Position numbers and translations under genes: made by a program
Part shown: in pieces, positions 11,440 to 23,199 of the stretch
Layout: the number at the start of each line of letters is the position of its first letter
Numbering within the stretch: position 1 is the first letter of the stretch
NCBI GenBank assembly: GCA_963969495.1
Contig: OZ018318.1
Span: forward strand, 172,802,040 to 172,866,039
Source of the DNA: Ceratothoa steindachneri
Lineage: Eukaryota; Arthropoda; Malacostraca; Isopoda; Cymothoidae
DNA length: 64,000 nucleotides
Direction: 5' to 3'
The notes under the pieces: model-generated
The model's database searches: none
What the model was told of the DNA's origin: nothing
The model's input: only the letters and a program-made list of their open reading frames with translations

Positions 11440-12450
11440 ACTTGGGATAGCACATCTTTACGAGTCATCGTTGGACGTGCTCATCTTTACGAGGAGGTGA
11501 GAGGTTTAGAAATAAATTGAACAACCTAAAATTCTTAATTTTAGAACTTAATAAATATTTATCTTTGCTTGGTCAGGTTTAAGAAGCGAGCATCTTTGAT
11601 GACGGGGGCATCTTTACATGGTAAAATGATAGGCATTGCTCATCTTTACTTGTTATATTATGAATACACATCTTTAAGCCACTCAATCAAGAATTGCACA
11701 TCTTAACGTAGACAAGGTTAGGAACTGCTCATCTTGATCAGATTTAATTAGGATATCTTTATTCGGTAAAAGTACTTGTAGTATTCATCTTTATGTGCTC
11801 AAAATTAATCAAAGCGCTCATCTTTACTTGGTAAAATTCAATAAAGGTTCATCTATGCGATCTTAAATTTTAGGAATGCACATCTTTACTTGCTCAAGTT
11901 CAAGGAGTGTTGATCTTTACAGTGAAAATTAAAAGGAATGTTCATCTTTACTTGTTCAAATTTAAGAGATACTCATTTTTACTCGCTCATATTGAGTATA
12001 CCTTCAAAAATTAAGCTTTAGTAATCTTTACTTGGCTAAATTTATTGATTGTGCAGCCTTCTGTGCTCAAATTTAAGAACTGATCATCAATAATTGTTTA
12101 AATATAGGAAATAATTAACTTTAAATGGTCATATTTAGGGAAAGCTCATCTTTCCTTGGTTTAACTAAGGGCTAATCATCTTTACTTCCTCAAATTTAAG
12201 GATTTTTTATATTTACTTAGTGAAATTTATGGATATCACAGCTTGACAGGTCGATTTGAAAGGGAGCTCACCACTATTCACTCAAATTTAAGGATTGGTA
12301 ATCTTTATTTGAAAAAAGAAAATAGCTAGGATTAGCTTTAATTGCTTAAATTTTAGGAGTACTCACCATCTTAAAATTGATTTAATTAAATGAGTACTCA
12401 TCTTTACTTAATCTAATTTAAGGGGTGCTCATCTTTTCTTGGAAAAACAA
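11440..12450. repeat. Degenerate minisatellite, about 30-bp unit
   Basis: About 1 kb built from a unit of about 30-31 bp with core CATCTTTACTTGGTCAAATT followed by TAAGGAxTGCT. Copies can be followed at about 11610, 11641, 11668, 11698, 11730, 11753, 11785, 11820, 11850, 11881, 11911, 11942 and 11972, and then less regularly to 12430. Divergence between units is high, which suggests an old array. I see no coding potential. Confidence 0.8.
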
Positions 12451-12459
12451 TCCGGACCA

Positions 12460-13165
12460 CTTAGATCTGATTGCTCTCTATAATTTGAAGTATTGGTAGA
12501 CGAGGCTTTTAATGAACTACTTATTAAACTAAGATATAAATAGTAATAGGCATATAATGGAACACATAAAGTAGCATGATGGGAAAATTAAAAAAAGATT
12601 AAGCATTTAAAATAAAGATAAATTTAGCCGTGACAATGTACTAAATGATCTTAATAAAATATTCCAGGTTTATGTGTCCTCGACATTTTTGCTTGCTCCT
12701 AATGAAACTCATTTCCTTCTATGTGTGCCCTTTGTTCTTTTAATTAATCCTTCCTTTGTTTGCCAATTCTTATTAATTGGCTTTTACTTTATTTTTAATT
12801 ATACAAACATTGCTCCAATTTTTTTGGCGCGGAAAAATCCATATTATTAACCTGACCAAATTTCTCGAAACAGAATTGTATATTTTAAAGACGTACCTTT
12901 TTGTTTAATGTATGGACAAACACATGTATGGGGAATTGTATATATCTGTGTATTGGATGAGTCGGCTATCAATTTTAGAAAGTTTTAGATAACGAGAAGT
13001 AAAGATAAGTAGAGGTGATTTTCCAAGATAAGGCCTTTCTTTCTCTCTCTTCACCTTTAACCACTCTACGTGTGGTTGGCGTTTCTGACAAGCCTTCGCC
13101 ACTCGCTTCTGTTCTGCATATCTTCTCTTGTGAATCCTTTTCTTTCCTGGACTTCCCTAATATTT
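12460..13165. other. No gene identified
   Basis: AT-rich stretch between the minisatellite and the 3' end of the next non-LTR element. Nothing recognisable. Confidence 0.4.
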
Positions 13166-13231
13166 TCCACCTAACGTGGTGGTTGTGGCGACCCCGTCCC
13201 CGGCCCGACAGTGGGTCGGGGACCCTCACAC

Positions 13232-14721
13232 CTATTCCAAGCCCCGTCCCAGCTCCCCGGACCATCGCAGGAGCAGACCCGCCGCTTCCTGGGGTCCCTC
13301 CCAGAAATCCACAAGGCCCAGGTCTGTGTGTATCTGTGGGCAGTTGAAGAGATGTGTGGTGTCGTGTATCCGTGTTAAGTATTTTGGGCAGTTTGGTGTT
13401 GTATGGGTGGTGGGAGATATTTTGTGCATGTATGACGTCAGGAGGGGTGATTTGTTTGTTCGTATCCGTGCTAGTGTTCTTCTGATCTGCTTTGTGGGTG
13501 TTTGTTCTGAGTTGTGTATGGTTGGAGGTGGTGCACTTAATATTTTGTTGTGGGTTCCGTTTGTCAAGTATTGTTGTGTGATCTGAGAGTAGATTGTTTT
13601 CATGTTTTGCTTAATTGTGCCTTCTGTTGTTGTGTTAGGGCCTGTGTCTAAGTTGGTGGTGTGGTTGTTGTTGTTATCGAAAATGGTCTATTTTTTGTGT
13701 CATTAATTGGGGGGTGGTCTGGTGATGTGGTGGAGGGGGTTATTTGAATGTTGCGTTTCCTGCCTGAGTTGTGATGCATGTAGTTTTAGTTGATTTTTGA
13801 TTGTTGTGATGTTCGTCTCGTCGTGTAGATGTTGGATGTTTGTGCCAAAAGTGCATCCTGAGGTATTGCGGAGGGCTGTGATTTGTATTTTCTCTAGTTC
13901 TTTGGTGTTGGTTTCTGAAATGATTGGAGAACATATTGTGTTGGCGTATTCTAGTGCTGATCTTGTGATTGTCTTGTATGTGGTAATGAGCGTTTCCGTG
14001 ATTTTCCCCCAGTGTGTAGTTGTGAGTTCCTTGATTACTTTGAATGTTTTCGTGGCCTTGACTATTATGTTTTGTATGTGTTTTGAGTATGTGAGTTTGG
14101 GGTGGAAAATGAGGCCAAGGATCTTAGGTTCTTTTGTGGTGGGTAGTGTTACGTTTTGTATGTTTAGATTTAGGGTTGTGTTGTATTCTGCAGGGTCTGG
14201 TGTGAAGGGAGTGGTTATTGTTTTGGTGGCGCTTAGCTTTAGTAAGTTTTCTATTGTCCATGTGTGTATTTTGTTGAGGTAAGGTTGTATCTGTTGTGCA
14301 GCGGTTTCTGGTTTGCTGTGTAAGGATAGTATTGTTATGTCTATGTAGGGGACAATTTTGACTGTTTGTGGGGGAGATAGTATATCTGAGGTGTAGATGT
14401 TGAAAAGTGTTGGGGAAAGTACTCCTCCTTGGGCCTCTAGGGAAACTCCGGATTTTGTGTGTCTGTGTTTAGATTTTGTGTTTTGTATTTAGGTGTATTG
14501 GAGTCGTCTCGCCCATTGATGTAATTTGCTATGTGCTTGATGAGGGTGTTGGGTATGCTGAGTTTGTGGATCTTGTTGATTAGTTTGTGTAGGTCTACTG
14601 TGTCTATTGCTTTCGACATGTCAAGGGTGACTGATATGGTTCTATGTGATGGAATTTTATTGTTGAATACATTTGTGATTATGTTGTTAATTGTGTGTAA
14701 TGCTAGGGTGGTTGAGTGCAT
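13232..14721 (-). pseudogene. Non-LTR reverse transcriptase and C-terminal domain
   Basis: RT of the element, which would prime cDNA at nicked target DNA. From 14721 downward: HSTTLALHTINNI, RTISVTLDMSKAIDTVDLHK (palm motif with the first Asp), ANYINGR, then SLEAQGGVLSPTLFNIYTSD (motif 4) and VPYIDITIL where YADD is expected (Asp-Asp damaged). Thumb blocks include KTITTPFTPDPAEY, EPKILGLIFHPKLTYSKHI and THWGKITETLITTYK. Near 13860-13740 there is RNTSGCTFGTNIQHLHDETN and then ASQLRQETQHSNNPLHHIT. The C-terminal DTTHLFNCPQIHTDLGLVDF near 13330 is the usual HxFxCP zinc-finger-like tail. Frames shift several times, so it is dead. Confidence 0.85.
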
Positions 14722-14754
14722 GGGTTTAAACCCATGTTAGTGTAGTGTTATTTT

Positions 14755-15245
14755 TATGCATGTGATGAGGCCTTTGTGTTTTCTGTCAGTTCTGATTGAT
14801 GTGTAGTTTGTGATTTGAGGAGTTTTCTGTTTTTCCGTGAGTTTGGTTTCTTGAATGGTGATTATATCTATTTCATGTTTGTTTGTGAGGTGCTCGAGTT
14901 CTGTGGTTTTCTTGTTAGGTCCGTTTATGTTTATTTGTAGTATTTTTAGATGCTTGTTGTGGGGTTTCGTTCCCTTGATTGTCTAGGGGTTTGTGATGTT
15001 TATGGGAGTGTGAGTTGTGAGTTTGTTGGTTGTAGGTGAGTAAGCGTTGATGGGTATAGTGTAGGGTGTTTTGGGCACATCCAGTGTTTCGTGTATTGTT
15101 TGATTTTAGTATTTGTGCATTTGAGATGTATCCAGTGTGTTGTGGTGTTGTTGCAAATTATGGGTGTTTGTCTTTTGTGATGTGTTTATTGCATAGTGAA
15201 TATGTACATGTTGTGGAGGCTGGATTGGTCTCCACGTCCCCTCCC
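14755..15245 (-). pseudogene. Non-LTR ORF 5' part: 2A-like motif, zinc finger trace, AP endonuclease start
   Basis: On the minus strand near 15225 the frame reads GGGDVETNPASTT, which resembles the 2A translational-recoding consensus D-x-E-x-N-P-G-P, but the final G-P is A-S. It continues TCTYSLCNKHITKDKHP, then a stop, resembling the PHD-like finger that follows 2A in several non-LTR elements. From about 14960 another frame opens as LKILQINIKRTNKKTTELEH and continues IDIITIQETKLTEKQ. This is the endonuclease N-terminus (N-I-N.., then QETKL with the metal-binding Glu). It stops at GLITCIKITL near 14745, where the RT part begins abruptly. Confidence 0.7.
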
Positions 15246-15409
15246 CCCTGAGGAGGAGCAGAGCCGCTGCCTATGTGGTTACCGAGTCCACGGGGCAGAT
15301 CACCCCCCAAAAAGGTGATATTGGGCCACCCAACGTCTTTATGTCCTTCCACGGTTACGAGTTCCTCCCACCTCCATCTATCTGCATCACTCTCTTTCCT
15401 ACTCATTCT

Positions 15410-15850
15410 TTCATTTCATCACATGCCCATACCACTGTCGTCTCTTTTACTGTATTTCCTTGGAAATTTCTGTTACTTATATTGCTCCTCTTATTCTTTC
15501 ATTCCGGATCTTATCCATCCACGTCACTTCACAAGTCCACCTCAGAATTTTAAAATATACCCAGTTCATAACAAAACTAAGAGAAAAAAATATCTATTAT
15601 TATTCAAACCCTCCAAAGAAATCCTGTTCTTAAAATATTGTGTTATGGATTACGAATGACTTTTTTTTTCTTGGTCACTTTGTCGCCCGTTGTTTATTCA
15701 TAATTTTCCTGGACTCCATATTTCATTTTGCTAATTAATTATAATATCTTTTAATATTTATAAGAAAGGTGTCTCTGTCGTAGTTCTTCATATTTACTGT
15801 ATAAGTGTAGTTTGAGGTGCTATTGCGATACACCCAGGTAAGACTACTCA
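15410..15850. other. No gene identified
   Basis: AT-rich with several runs of T. No recognisable feature. Confidence 0.35.
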
Positions 15851-15851
15851 A

Positions 15852-16337
15852 ATGGTAGACGCGGATGAGTATCCCTTACCCCTAGTAGTCTCCTCCCCGA
15901 ACGGAACGTCCACGGAGTTACCGCTAAATCGCCAAGTCGTAGTGAGCGCCACGCCCATTAACGACCTCGCTGGGAAAAGTTTTCTCGATCCCCAAAGATC
16001 GAACCCAGACACGATCTTCCCGTGTACCTGGTTAAAGGAGAGCTATGGGACCTACGCTCCCATCAATTATGCCCTGATGCAACAGGCCGCTCTAGCCATA
16101 ATGTTTAATTTAAAGGTAGTCAAGTACCATAATATGGGTAAGTCGAGTAGGTTGAAATACCGCTACCATTTAGTAACATACTGGGGTAGACTCAATAACC
16201 CGAACGGCCGACTCAGGCGCGGTAAAGTATTGGTCTTAGAGCGCCATTTTAGGATCAGCTACATCAAAGGAGCCGATAAAGTACAGCTGCTCTATAGGCG
16301 GAGACGAAAAACAATTGAGGGTTATTTCAGTACCTAA
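15852..16337 (+). pseudogene. Ty3/gypsy-like RNase H fragment (tentative)
   Basis: A 161-residue open frame. The second half follows the layout of the Ty3/gypsy RNase H and its tail: YALMQQAALAIMFNLKVVKY (compare E-x-LAIVxAL), a degraded TDH region, LNNPNGRLRRGKVLVLE and HFRISYIKGADKVQ (compare PNxRLARWxLxL, then YxFxIxYxKGxDN). The first half (1-70) does not match RT. Catalytic acids are not all present, so it is unlikely to be functional. The open frame without stops is notable in this window, but no transcription signal is visible. It could instead belong to another retroelement class. Confidence 0.4.
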
Positions 16338-16659
16338 TGAGCGTGAAACCATGTTTTCATTTGTTGTTCGTGTTAATATTTATCGGTAGGATTTAAGTTC
16401 TCAAAAACTTAGAAATGTAAGGAAGTAGCTTGTTTTGTTGTGTTTTTTGTGGGTAATCGACGAATTAAGGTTTTTTAATTTTATGTAAAATTGTAAATCG
16501 AGTATGTCTAGTTCGACACATTGCCTGTGTGAACGCGCGCGAGGGCGTACATGTGTAAGGAAACTTAATGTATGAGAGGGCTCAAGAAATACAACTTTGC
16601 TAATCTCGACTAGGTTGAGTAAGTTGTTTTGAGTTCTCGGGAGCATCCCCCCCTCCCCA

Positions 16660-17830
16660 TTAAGTTCTTCATGGGAGGTATGTAGGGGAATCGTCCCTTC
16701 ATCCCCCCCCCCCCCCGTTCACTCTTGGTGCAGTCACAAGGCGGTTACCGCAAAGACATCCGTCGAAGGCATCAGCGGGTTCAGTGCTTAACCGCAGTGT
16801 GGCACAACTCAGTGCCATGAAAGCCCCTAAAGGTCAAAATGTAAGATCTCCCCTAGGGGAGTGAGATCCAGTTTCACGTCAAATAAGAAATTGGAGACGT
16901 GTTTCGCCCAATCTCGAAGGCTAACGAGGAGCCGATGTTTGACTTCGTGGGAAAGATAGTTTGGAAAAAGAACTCTCCTGGGGCCGTCTTCAAGCCCCTC
17001 CCCCCCTTACCACTCTCTCAGTGGGATGACGAGGTATAAATGAGGAACTCTAAGGAAAATCGAGGTAGTATACGTCAGTCTCTAGGTGACGAAGTCTTCG
17101 GATCAAACCGAACTACCGAGACTGGAGAGGTAGTGTACTTGGCTCGCCAGACCAAGAAGTACCCTGCAAGAGAGGCAGGGCTACCTACCTTAAGGGGCCA
17201 AGAAGAAGCTCATCCTCGAGCTAAGTCCCTGGTTATCAAACCAAACGATAAGTTAACTTTAGTAAGTTCAACTTACTCTCGCCAAAGAGACTCCTCATAT
17301 TCTGGTGCACCTTAAACACCATGGGTATTCCTCGTCCTTGAGGAATTAAGAAAAGAAGAAGGAAAAGGCTCCCCCCCTCGAGCCCGTTACTCGGTGGCCA
17401 CACGGAACTCCTAAGTTAACTTGGTAAGGAACCAAGTTCAAATTATTCTCGTCAGAGAAACCCCGTCTCTTTGATCCTCGCCCTTGAAGAAGATCCTCCC
17501 CGGGTTCAGTCCTCGTCCATAAGGAAATAAGTAACGAAGGAGAAAAGCTCCTCCTCGAGCTCGTTACTCGGTGGTCACACCGCACTCCAAGTTAACTCTG
17601 ATTTAAGAACCAAGTTCTACTCACTCTCGCCAGAGAGACCACGACTGCCTAGGTGTTGCATAAAGCACCGTATTGGTTCTCGTCCTTGAAGAACCCCCCC
17701 CCCCGGAAGAACGTGTGGACTCCCCAGCTGCCACCCTCGCCAAAACAACCGTGTGATCACGCTCATCTACATCTGGCCGGCGGCACGCGTCGAGAGTAAA
17801 TAACATTTCTGAGGCCTTTAAACTCCACAT
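16660..17830. repeat. GC-richer block with about 176-bp internal repeats
   Basis: This block is clearly richer in G+C than its surroundings, with several C runs of 7-13. Two units about 176 bp apart share GTTACTCGGTGG (17386 and 17562), AAGTTAACT, AACCAAGTTC and a CTCTCGCCAGAGAGACC-like end. A partial third copy lies at about 17250-17295. Plus and minus ORFs here (17040-17315, 17346-17585, 17621-17830) look fortuitous. It may be untranslated or LTR-like sequence belonging with the RNase H fragment upstream, but no terminal repeat was found. Confidence 0.5.
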
Positions 17831-17834
17831 GAGT

Positions 17835-18405
17835 CCCTAAGCCTAATTCTTATATTATTGTTTTGTGTAGAGAAAACGTTAACCAATTTTGGTGGGTAAA
17901 CTAATTTAATTAATTTTTGTTTAGGATAATATTCAGAGTATTGCTGTAGTTAATGTATAAATGTTATGTATTCATTTGATAAAGGTAAAATATAAGTTTA
18001 TTTTGGGATTAATGTTCGTTTTTCATATATATCCTTACGTGTTTCAGAACGGCTCTGTTCTTTAAGATATTCTTATAATATCAAAATATATTAGACTCCC
18101 TTAGCACTCTTAGAGATAGAACAAAAAGGGGGGGGAATTCTACGACAAGTGTAGTTTTTTGTTTCAGTTTCCGCTATATTTAATTTTAGGCTTTTTTCTA
18201 GTTTGCATTAGATATGTTTTCGTTAAAAAAATAGTGATTTCGGTACATCTCGCCACTCGTATTATCATCATCACTAACTCTATAATTGTATAACGGGATT
18301 TTTGAAGATGGGTGAAAAATTAATAAATGTTTTTTTCCCTTAGTGCACAAATGACCTGTTTTTTTTTATCAAAGTTATTTCTAATAATTCTTTCATAATA
18401 TCAAA
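17835..18405. other. No gene identified
   Basis: AT-rich, nothing recognised. Confidence 0.35.
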
Positions 18406-18409
18406 AAAC

Positions 18410-18525
18410 AAAATGGTGAAGTTCAGAAATAAATATAAGTATCGAAATTTTGTGAATTTTTAAAAACCCAAAGAATTACAAATGGTGAAGTTCAGAAAAT
18501 TTATTTTTATATATCTTCTTCTATA
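18410..18525 (+). repeat. Dispersed repeat, copy 1
   Basis: Contains AATGGTGAAGTTCAGAAATA, then TTACAAATGGTGAAGTTCAG about 75 bases later. The same pair with the same spacing occurs in reverse orientation at 60965-61080. Similar short GGCGAAATTCAGGAAATT words follow at 18600. The family is unknown and non-coding. Confidence 0.65.
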
Positions 18526-19023
18526 ACTATATTTTAGCAACGCGATATTTTGAAGGGGAAGAAATTTAGTCTAGATTCCTTTTTAAAATTATTATAATTG
18601 GCGAAATTCAGGAAATTTCTAAAAATTTAACTATGGCTGCGCTTTTTAGATTTTAAATTTTAATCTAGGTAGCGAAGCGCAAGCTCCCCCCGTAGATGAA
18701 AGTGGCGAAGCCATTGCCTGGTTAGGCCTATAAAGTTGCTTCGTTTTAGATAAAAAATAATGAATTGAAAATTAACATGAATATAAATACTGCCTCAGGA
18801 TTATTGCAAGGAGATTAAAATTAAATAAATATACGGTAGTGTTTTTAACACGAATCTGCACTCCTGTTGATGTATTTTATTATACAGTTTTAGCTTACAG
18901 TTGAACGGGAATCTGAACCATGGAATAAAAGTAAACCGAAAACTAAGAAGCCACTAGAGGAAACTCTAAAAGATTAGTGCTAAAGACCATTCTATTATTG
19001 AGTGGTACGAAACACAATCATGG

Positions 19024-19092
19024 TATAGTATTCTCACTTAAGGATGAATCTAGTATTCTCCCTTAAGGATGAATCTAGTATTCTCATATCTT
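19024..19092. repeat. Short 25-bp tandem repeat
   Basis: TAGTATTCTCACTTAAGGAT and its 25-bp unit is repeated twice, with a partial third copy ending TAGTATTCTCA. Confidence 0.8.
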
Positions 19093-19507
19093 ACTCTTGA
19101 AATAATTCTGATATTTTGAAATTTCTTGTTATTTCTATGTTTCCTAGCGGTAATTATCTTTTTGCGACCCTCAGAGGAGTCATCTGTGAAGAAATAAGTC
19201 ATATGAAGGAATTAATGGAGTCACTATGAAGCACATTAATTAGTCCTCAAGGAAACACTCGCCCTAAAATTTGTAGGCAGGATCCCATTTGCCCCTCAGA
19301 TTGTGGCAGAGATCCCCCCACAGGATAATAAAATAATAATAATAAAGGGTTTTATATGGCATCCTTCATGACCTTGAGGCCTTCGCTGGGAGCCTGTCTA
19401 TAAGCCAGAAAAATGCGTGACAGAAGAGGTGAGTGTTTAGGTGTTAAGTGCTTGCTTAAAAGCGCCAGGTGTATGTGTGTGTAGTTGTATGTGTGTGTGT
19501 GACAGGA

Positions 19508-19622
<115 letters not shown>

Positions 19623-19862
19623 TACAGAACTACAGTAACAAGGACCAGCAAAGACCCTAAGATCAGCTCAAGGTCAGTTTACTTACAGAAGATGTTAACT
19701 AACACATTCTAACGTTAGTGTATCATACTTATTTACATGCCGTTTTTTTTGTTTTTTTCAGCTATTTTACTCTACGCTACACACTTATCTACAAGTGTAC
19801 CCTTTGGATATATAATTTTTACATGATTTTTTTAGAAAATATTTCTATTCTATTTTACAAGG

Positions 19863-19864
<2 letters not shown>

Positions 19865-19941
<77 letters not shown>
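19865..19941. repeat. (TA)n microsatellite
   Basis: Uninterrupted TA run. Confidence 0.95.
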
Positions 19942-19943
<2 letters not shown>

Positions 19944-20154
19944 CATCGAAAGTCTGGTAGCAACAGATCTACTGATCCTCACTAGGCTACCAGAGGGATT
20001 ATGGAACAAAAAAGCTCTATGAAACGGCAAAGTAAAGGCGAGGCAGGAAAAAATTACTAAAGTAGATTGCAACTTTATTAGTTACTATTTTTTAATACCA
20101 ATTTTTTATCTACTGCAAAACAACTCTTGGTTAGGATTTGTCATCAACCATTTA

Positions 20155-22365
20155 TTAAATTTGGTCTTTAAATGAAACTATACTAGCTGCGTTAACCATA
20201 GCATCTGGTAGATTATTCCAGATTCTTATGGTTCTGTTGAAGAAGAAGAATTTCGTTTCGTCTGCCTGAAAGTGACTTCCCTCAAGCTTAAGGTTGTGAC
20301 CACGCGTTGATTCATTTGAAATAAATATTAGAGATTGTGATTTGTTTACATTTTCAAAACCATGAACGATTTTAAATAACTCTATCATGTCCCCACGTAT
20401 GCGTCTCTGTTTAAGAGAGAATAGATTTAGAGCTTTAAGACTGTCTTGGTAATTATTTGTTCGCAAGTGAGGAATCATATTGGTAATTCGACGCTGGACT
20501 CTCTCTAATCTTTCTGTGTCGCACTCTAGATGTGTTGACCAAAACTGCACGCAATATTCCAAATGTGGCCAAACAAGTGCATTATAAAGTGTTAGAATAT
20601 ATCTTTTAGACTTGTTTGGAAATGTAAGCCCTATAAGTCCTAATATCTTGTTTGCCTTTTTTTACTGCCTCCATGCATTTTTACTTGATTTAAGGTCGCT
20701 GGAAATCTTTACACCCAGATCCTTTTCTACGTTGACGTTTGGTATGTCGGTTCCGCCCAGTTTATAGTTAGTTCTCGCGTTGTTTTTACCAATGTCGAGG
20801 GAGCTGCACTTTGCGACGTTAAAATTCATTTGCCATTTGCTCGCCCATTCAACCAATTTGTTTATATCATCTTCATCAGTGCACGTTCTTCGGAAGTTTT
20901 TGCACGGCTGCCAATTTTGGTATCATCTACAAACATTGATAACTTGTTAATTATTCCGATGTCTATTTCATTAATGTATATGAGGAAGAGTACTGGTCCA
21001 AGCACTGATCCCTGCGGGACGCCACTTGTTACTTGAATATAGCTGGAAGGGCTGCCACAAACTACTATTCTTTGACTTCTTTTACTAAGCCAGTCTTCTA
21101 TTCATTTAACTATTTTCCCTGCGATACCATGAACTTTGATTGTAGCAGTCGAGCGTTTGTGTGGTACCTTGTCGAATGCCTTCTGAAAATCGAAGTACAT
21201 AATATCGGCAGCTCGGTCTTCATCATATATTTTGAATATGTCGTGAAAGAAATCAAGCAAGTTTGTCAAACATGATCGTTTTCGACGAAATCCATTCTGA
21301 GAATCTTTTATAAGGTTTTTCGTTTCCATGTGATCTTCAATTTTGTCTCTCATTATTCTTTCAAATAGTTTTCCCATTAATGAGGTTAAACTAATAGGGC
21401 GGTAGTTTTCGCCATGGAAGTGGTCTCTCTTTTTGAATATTGGTGTAAAATTTGCTATTTTCCAATCTTTTGGTAAAACATACGTTTCTAAACTTTTATT
21501 GAATACGTGTGTCAGGAGGATAGCGATTGTTTCGCGTATTTCATATACAATGCGAGAGTGAATAGCGTCTGGACCAGGAGAACTATTTGCGTTAATTGCT
21601 TTCAGACCTTCTCTGACTTCCTTTTCAGAAATAGAAAAGTCATTCAAATGTTGTTCATTTTTGTTGAACAATTCCACTGGAACTGGAACGTTGGTCTCAT
21701 CTTCAGTAGTAAACACAGATGCAAAAAAATTATTAAAAATTTGGGCCATCTTCGCATTATCATCCACAGTGTCGTTATCTTGAGAGAGGAGAGGGCCAAT
21801 CGATGGGGAGGTTGTCTTTTTTACTATTCACATAACTGAAGAATAATTAGGATTGGTTTTTACTTGCGGAGTGATAGATTCTTTTAAGTTTTTTTTTGAG
21901 AATTTTATCAGCTTCTTCGTTTCTTTCTTAACTTTTTAAAGCTATTTTCATCTATAATTGATTTTGTTCTCCGAAAGCTAGTGTATGCGGTCTTCATTTG
22001 TCCAAGAGATCTTTGAATTTCTCTGGTGAACTATCTTGGCTTTGCAGCTGTAGTTTTTTGCTTCCTTTTTTTGTAGGATGTATCTTCCAGCATTCTTGGG
22101 GATTATAAGTAGTAGTTAGTGTTGACAAATCCTGTTTTTTTTTAATTCCTTAACCATTAGGTCCCCTTTTGGCGTTAGCGAAATCCGAATCCGATTTGAG
22201 GGGAGCATTGGTATCCTCTTTGTTGTAATTAGCATTACGTTGAAGTTTGCTTTAAATTCTACCTGCCTGTGGTCGCTGCTTAGAAAACGTAACCGACATG
22301 ATGGTTAGTTACTACTAAGTCAAGAATATTCGGGTCTCGTGTAAGCACGTCTACTACTTGGTAAA
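20155..22365 (-). pseudogene. CR1-like non-LTR element A: endonuclease end, RT, C-terminus
   Basis: A minus-strand polyprotein relic. It starts abruptly in the endonuclease tail (LTRDPNILDLVVTNHH near 22330), followed by a decayed linker. RT is open at 21767-21102: IFNNFFASVFTTEDE, SSPGPDAIHSRIV, PKDWKIANFTPIFKK, YRPISLTSLMGKLFERIM, NGFRRKRSCLTNLLDF and DIMYFDFQKAFDKVPH. Downstream come [20 protein letters not shown] and MFVDDTKIG (FADD with Ala changed to Val), then KWQMNFNVAKCSSLDIGKNN and KDLGVKISSDLKSS. The C-terminus at 20562-20155 is open with LERVQRRITNMIP, LFSLKQRRIRGDMIELFKIV and a final FFFFNRTIRIWNNLP block. Frameshifts and stops lie between these blocks. The order is intact, so this is one 5'-truncated copy. 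Confidence 0.88.
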
Positions 22366-22369
22366 GGGG

Positions 22370-23095
22370 ACCACTCCTAGCTAGCCTACGGTACTCTTGA
22401 AAGTCTCTAGAAATCTTTGACTGCCGGTATACCGTTCTCTTCTCCCTTAGCAGTTGACCAATTTCTAGATTAAACCACTTTGGTTGAAGGGAAGACCGAC
22501 GAAGGCTATCCAAAGGGATGAATCGTGATTGTAGACTCATGAAGGTAGTTTTGAATCTATTTGACGAATCTTCGACATCCTCGCATCAGTCAATACAGCC
22601 TGAAGAACTGCAAAGTCTGGTCTTCTCAAATCAAGTTTCTTCGATTTACTGGTGGCAGACTCTACCTTGGGGACCTTGACTTTAAATTTAAATCTGAATA
22701 GTCGGTGATCACTGCCACCGAGCTCTTCGCCTACCGAGGATTCTCAACGATGTCATCCTCAGAGGTGAAAACCAAGTCGAGGGTATTATTGCCTCTCGTC
22801 GGCTCTCTCACCCATTGAGTCAGGAAATCTAAGTTCACAAACTCCGGGAGCAGTGCGTTCTCGCCACAGGGTTCACTGGGTTCCCAGTTAACTTGGCTGT
22901 TGAAGTTTCCCATGACGATATACACTCTCTCTTCAACAATTTTACTTAGCAGCCTGTTCAGCTCCCAGTCCTTTTCAATGAGTTGGGCAAGGGGTCTGTA
23001 AAGCACCAGGGTCCTGTATCTGGCAGGACCTATATCTAGGTCAACTCCTAGTAGCTCGTGGTCAGATAGAATGTTGCAGTTCGTTGATTTAAGTG
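22370..23095 (-). pseudogene. CR1-like element B: endonuclease fragment only
   Basis: AP-endonuclease part of a second CR1-like element on the minus strand. From about 23085: ILSDHELLGVDLDIGP-like start, YRTLVLYRPLAQLIEKDW, VYIVMGNFNSQVNWEP (GDFN box with Asp changed to Asn), TQWVREPTRGNNTLDLVF (the NxLDLxF block) and later PKWFNLEIGQLLREKRTVYR with FQEYRRLARS. It ends at about 22368 exactly where element A begins, so the RT half is missing. Its sequence style matches element C at 23200-24865 better than A, and B and C could be displaced halves of one copy. Confidence 0.8.
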
Positions 23096-23100
23096 TATCC

Positions 23101-23162
23101 TTGAGATAGAGATAGAGATAGAGAGATAGATAGATAGATAGATAGAGATAGAGAGAGAGAGG
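23101..23162. repeat. (GATA/GA)n microsatellite
   Basis: GATAGA/GATA repeats turning into (GA)n. It lies at the 3' end of element C and may be its tail or a slippage product at the junction with element B. Confidence 0.9.
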
Positions 23163-23199
23163 GCGAAAGACCTACAAGGAGCTACAAGGAGGGTACCTT

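Larger units (their letters stand above)
13170..15405 (-). mobile_element. Internally deleted Jockey-group non-LTR retrotransposon
   Basis: A minus-strand element about 2.2 kb long. In element order it has a GC-rich 5' region (15405-15240), a 2A-like motif and zinc-finger-like segment, the start of an AP endonuclease, then RT and a C-terminal Cys/His region ending in GC-rich sequence near 13170. A full element of this type should carry about 1 kb more between the endonuclease start and RT motif 2, so there is an internal deletion near 14740-14760. Composition is strongly strand-biased (G/T-rich on the plus strand), unlike the AT-rich neighbours, which helps delimit it. Confidence 0.8.

Noticed and set aside
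11440..12450. CRISPR-like array
   Set aside because: Unit and spacer are both degenerate repeats with a continuous 30-bp period, no unique spacers and no cas genes, in a eukaryotic sequence.
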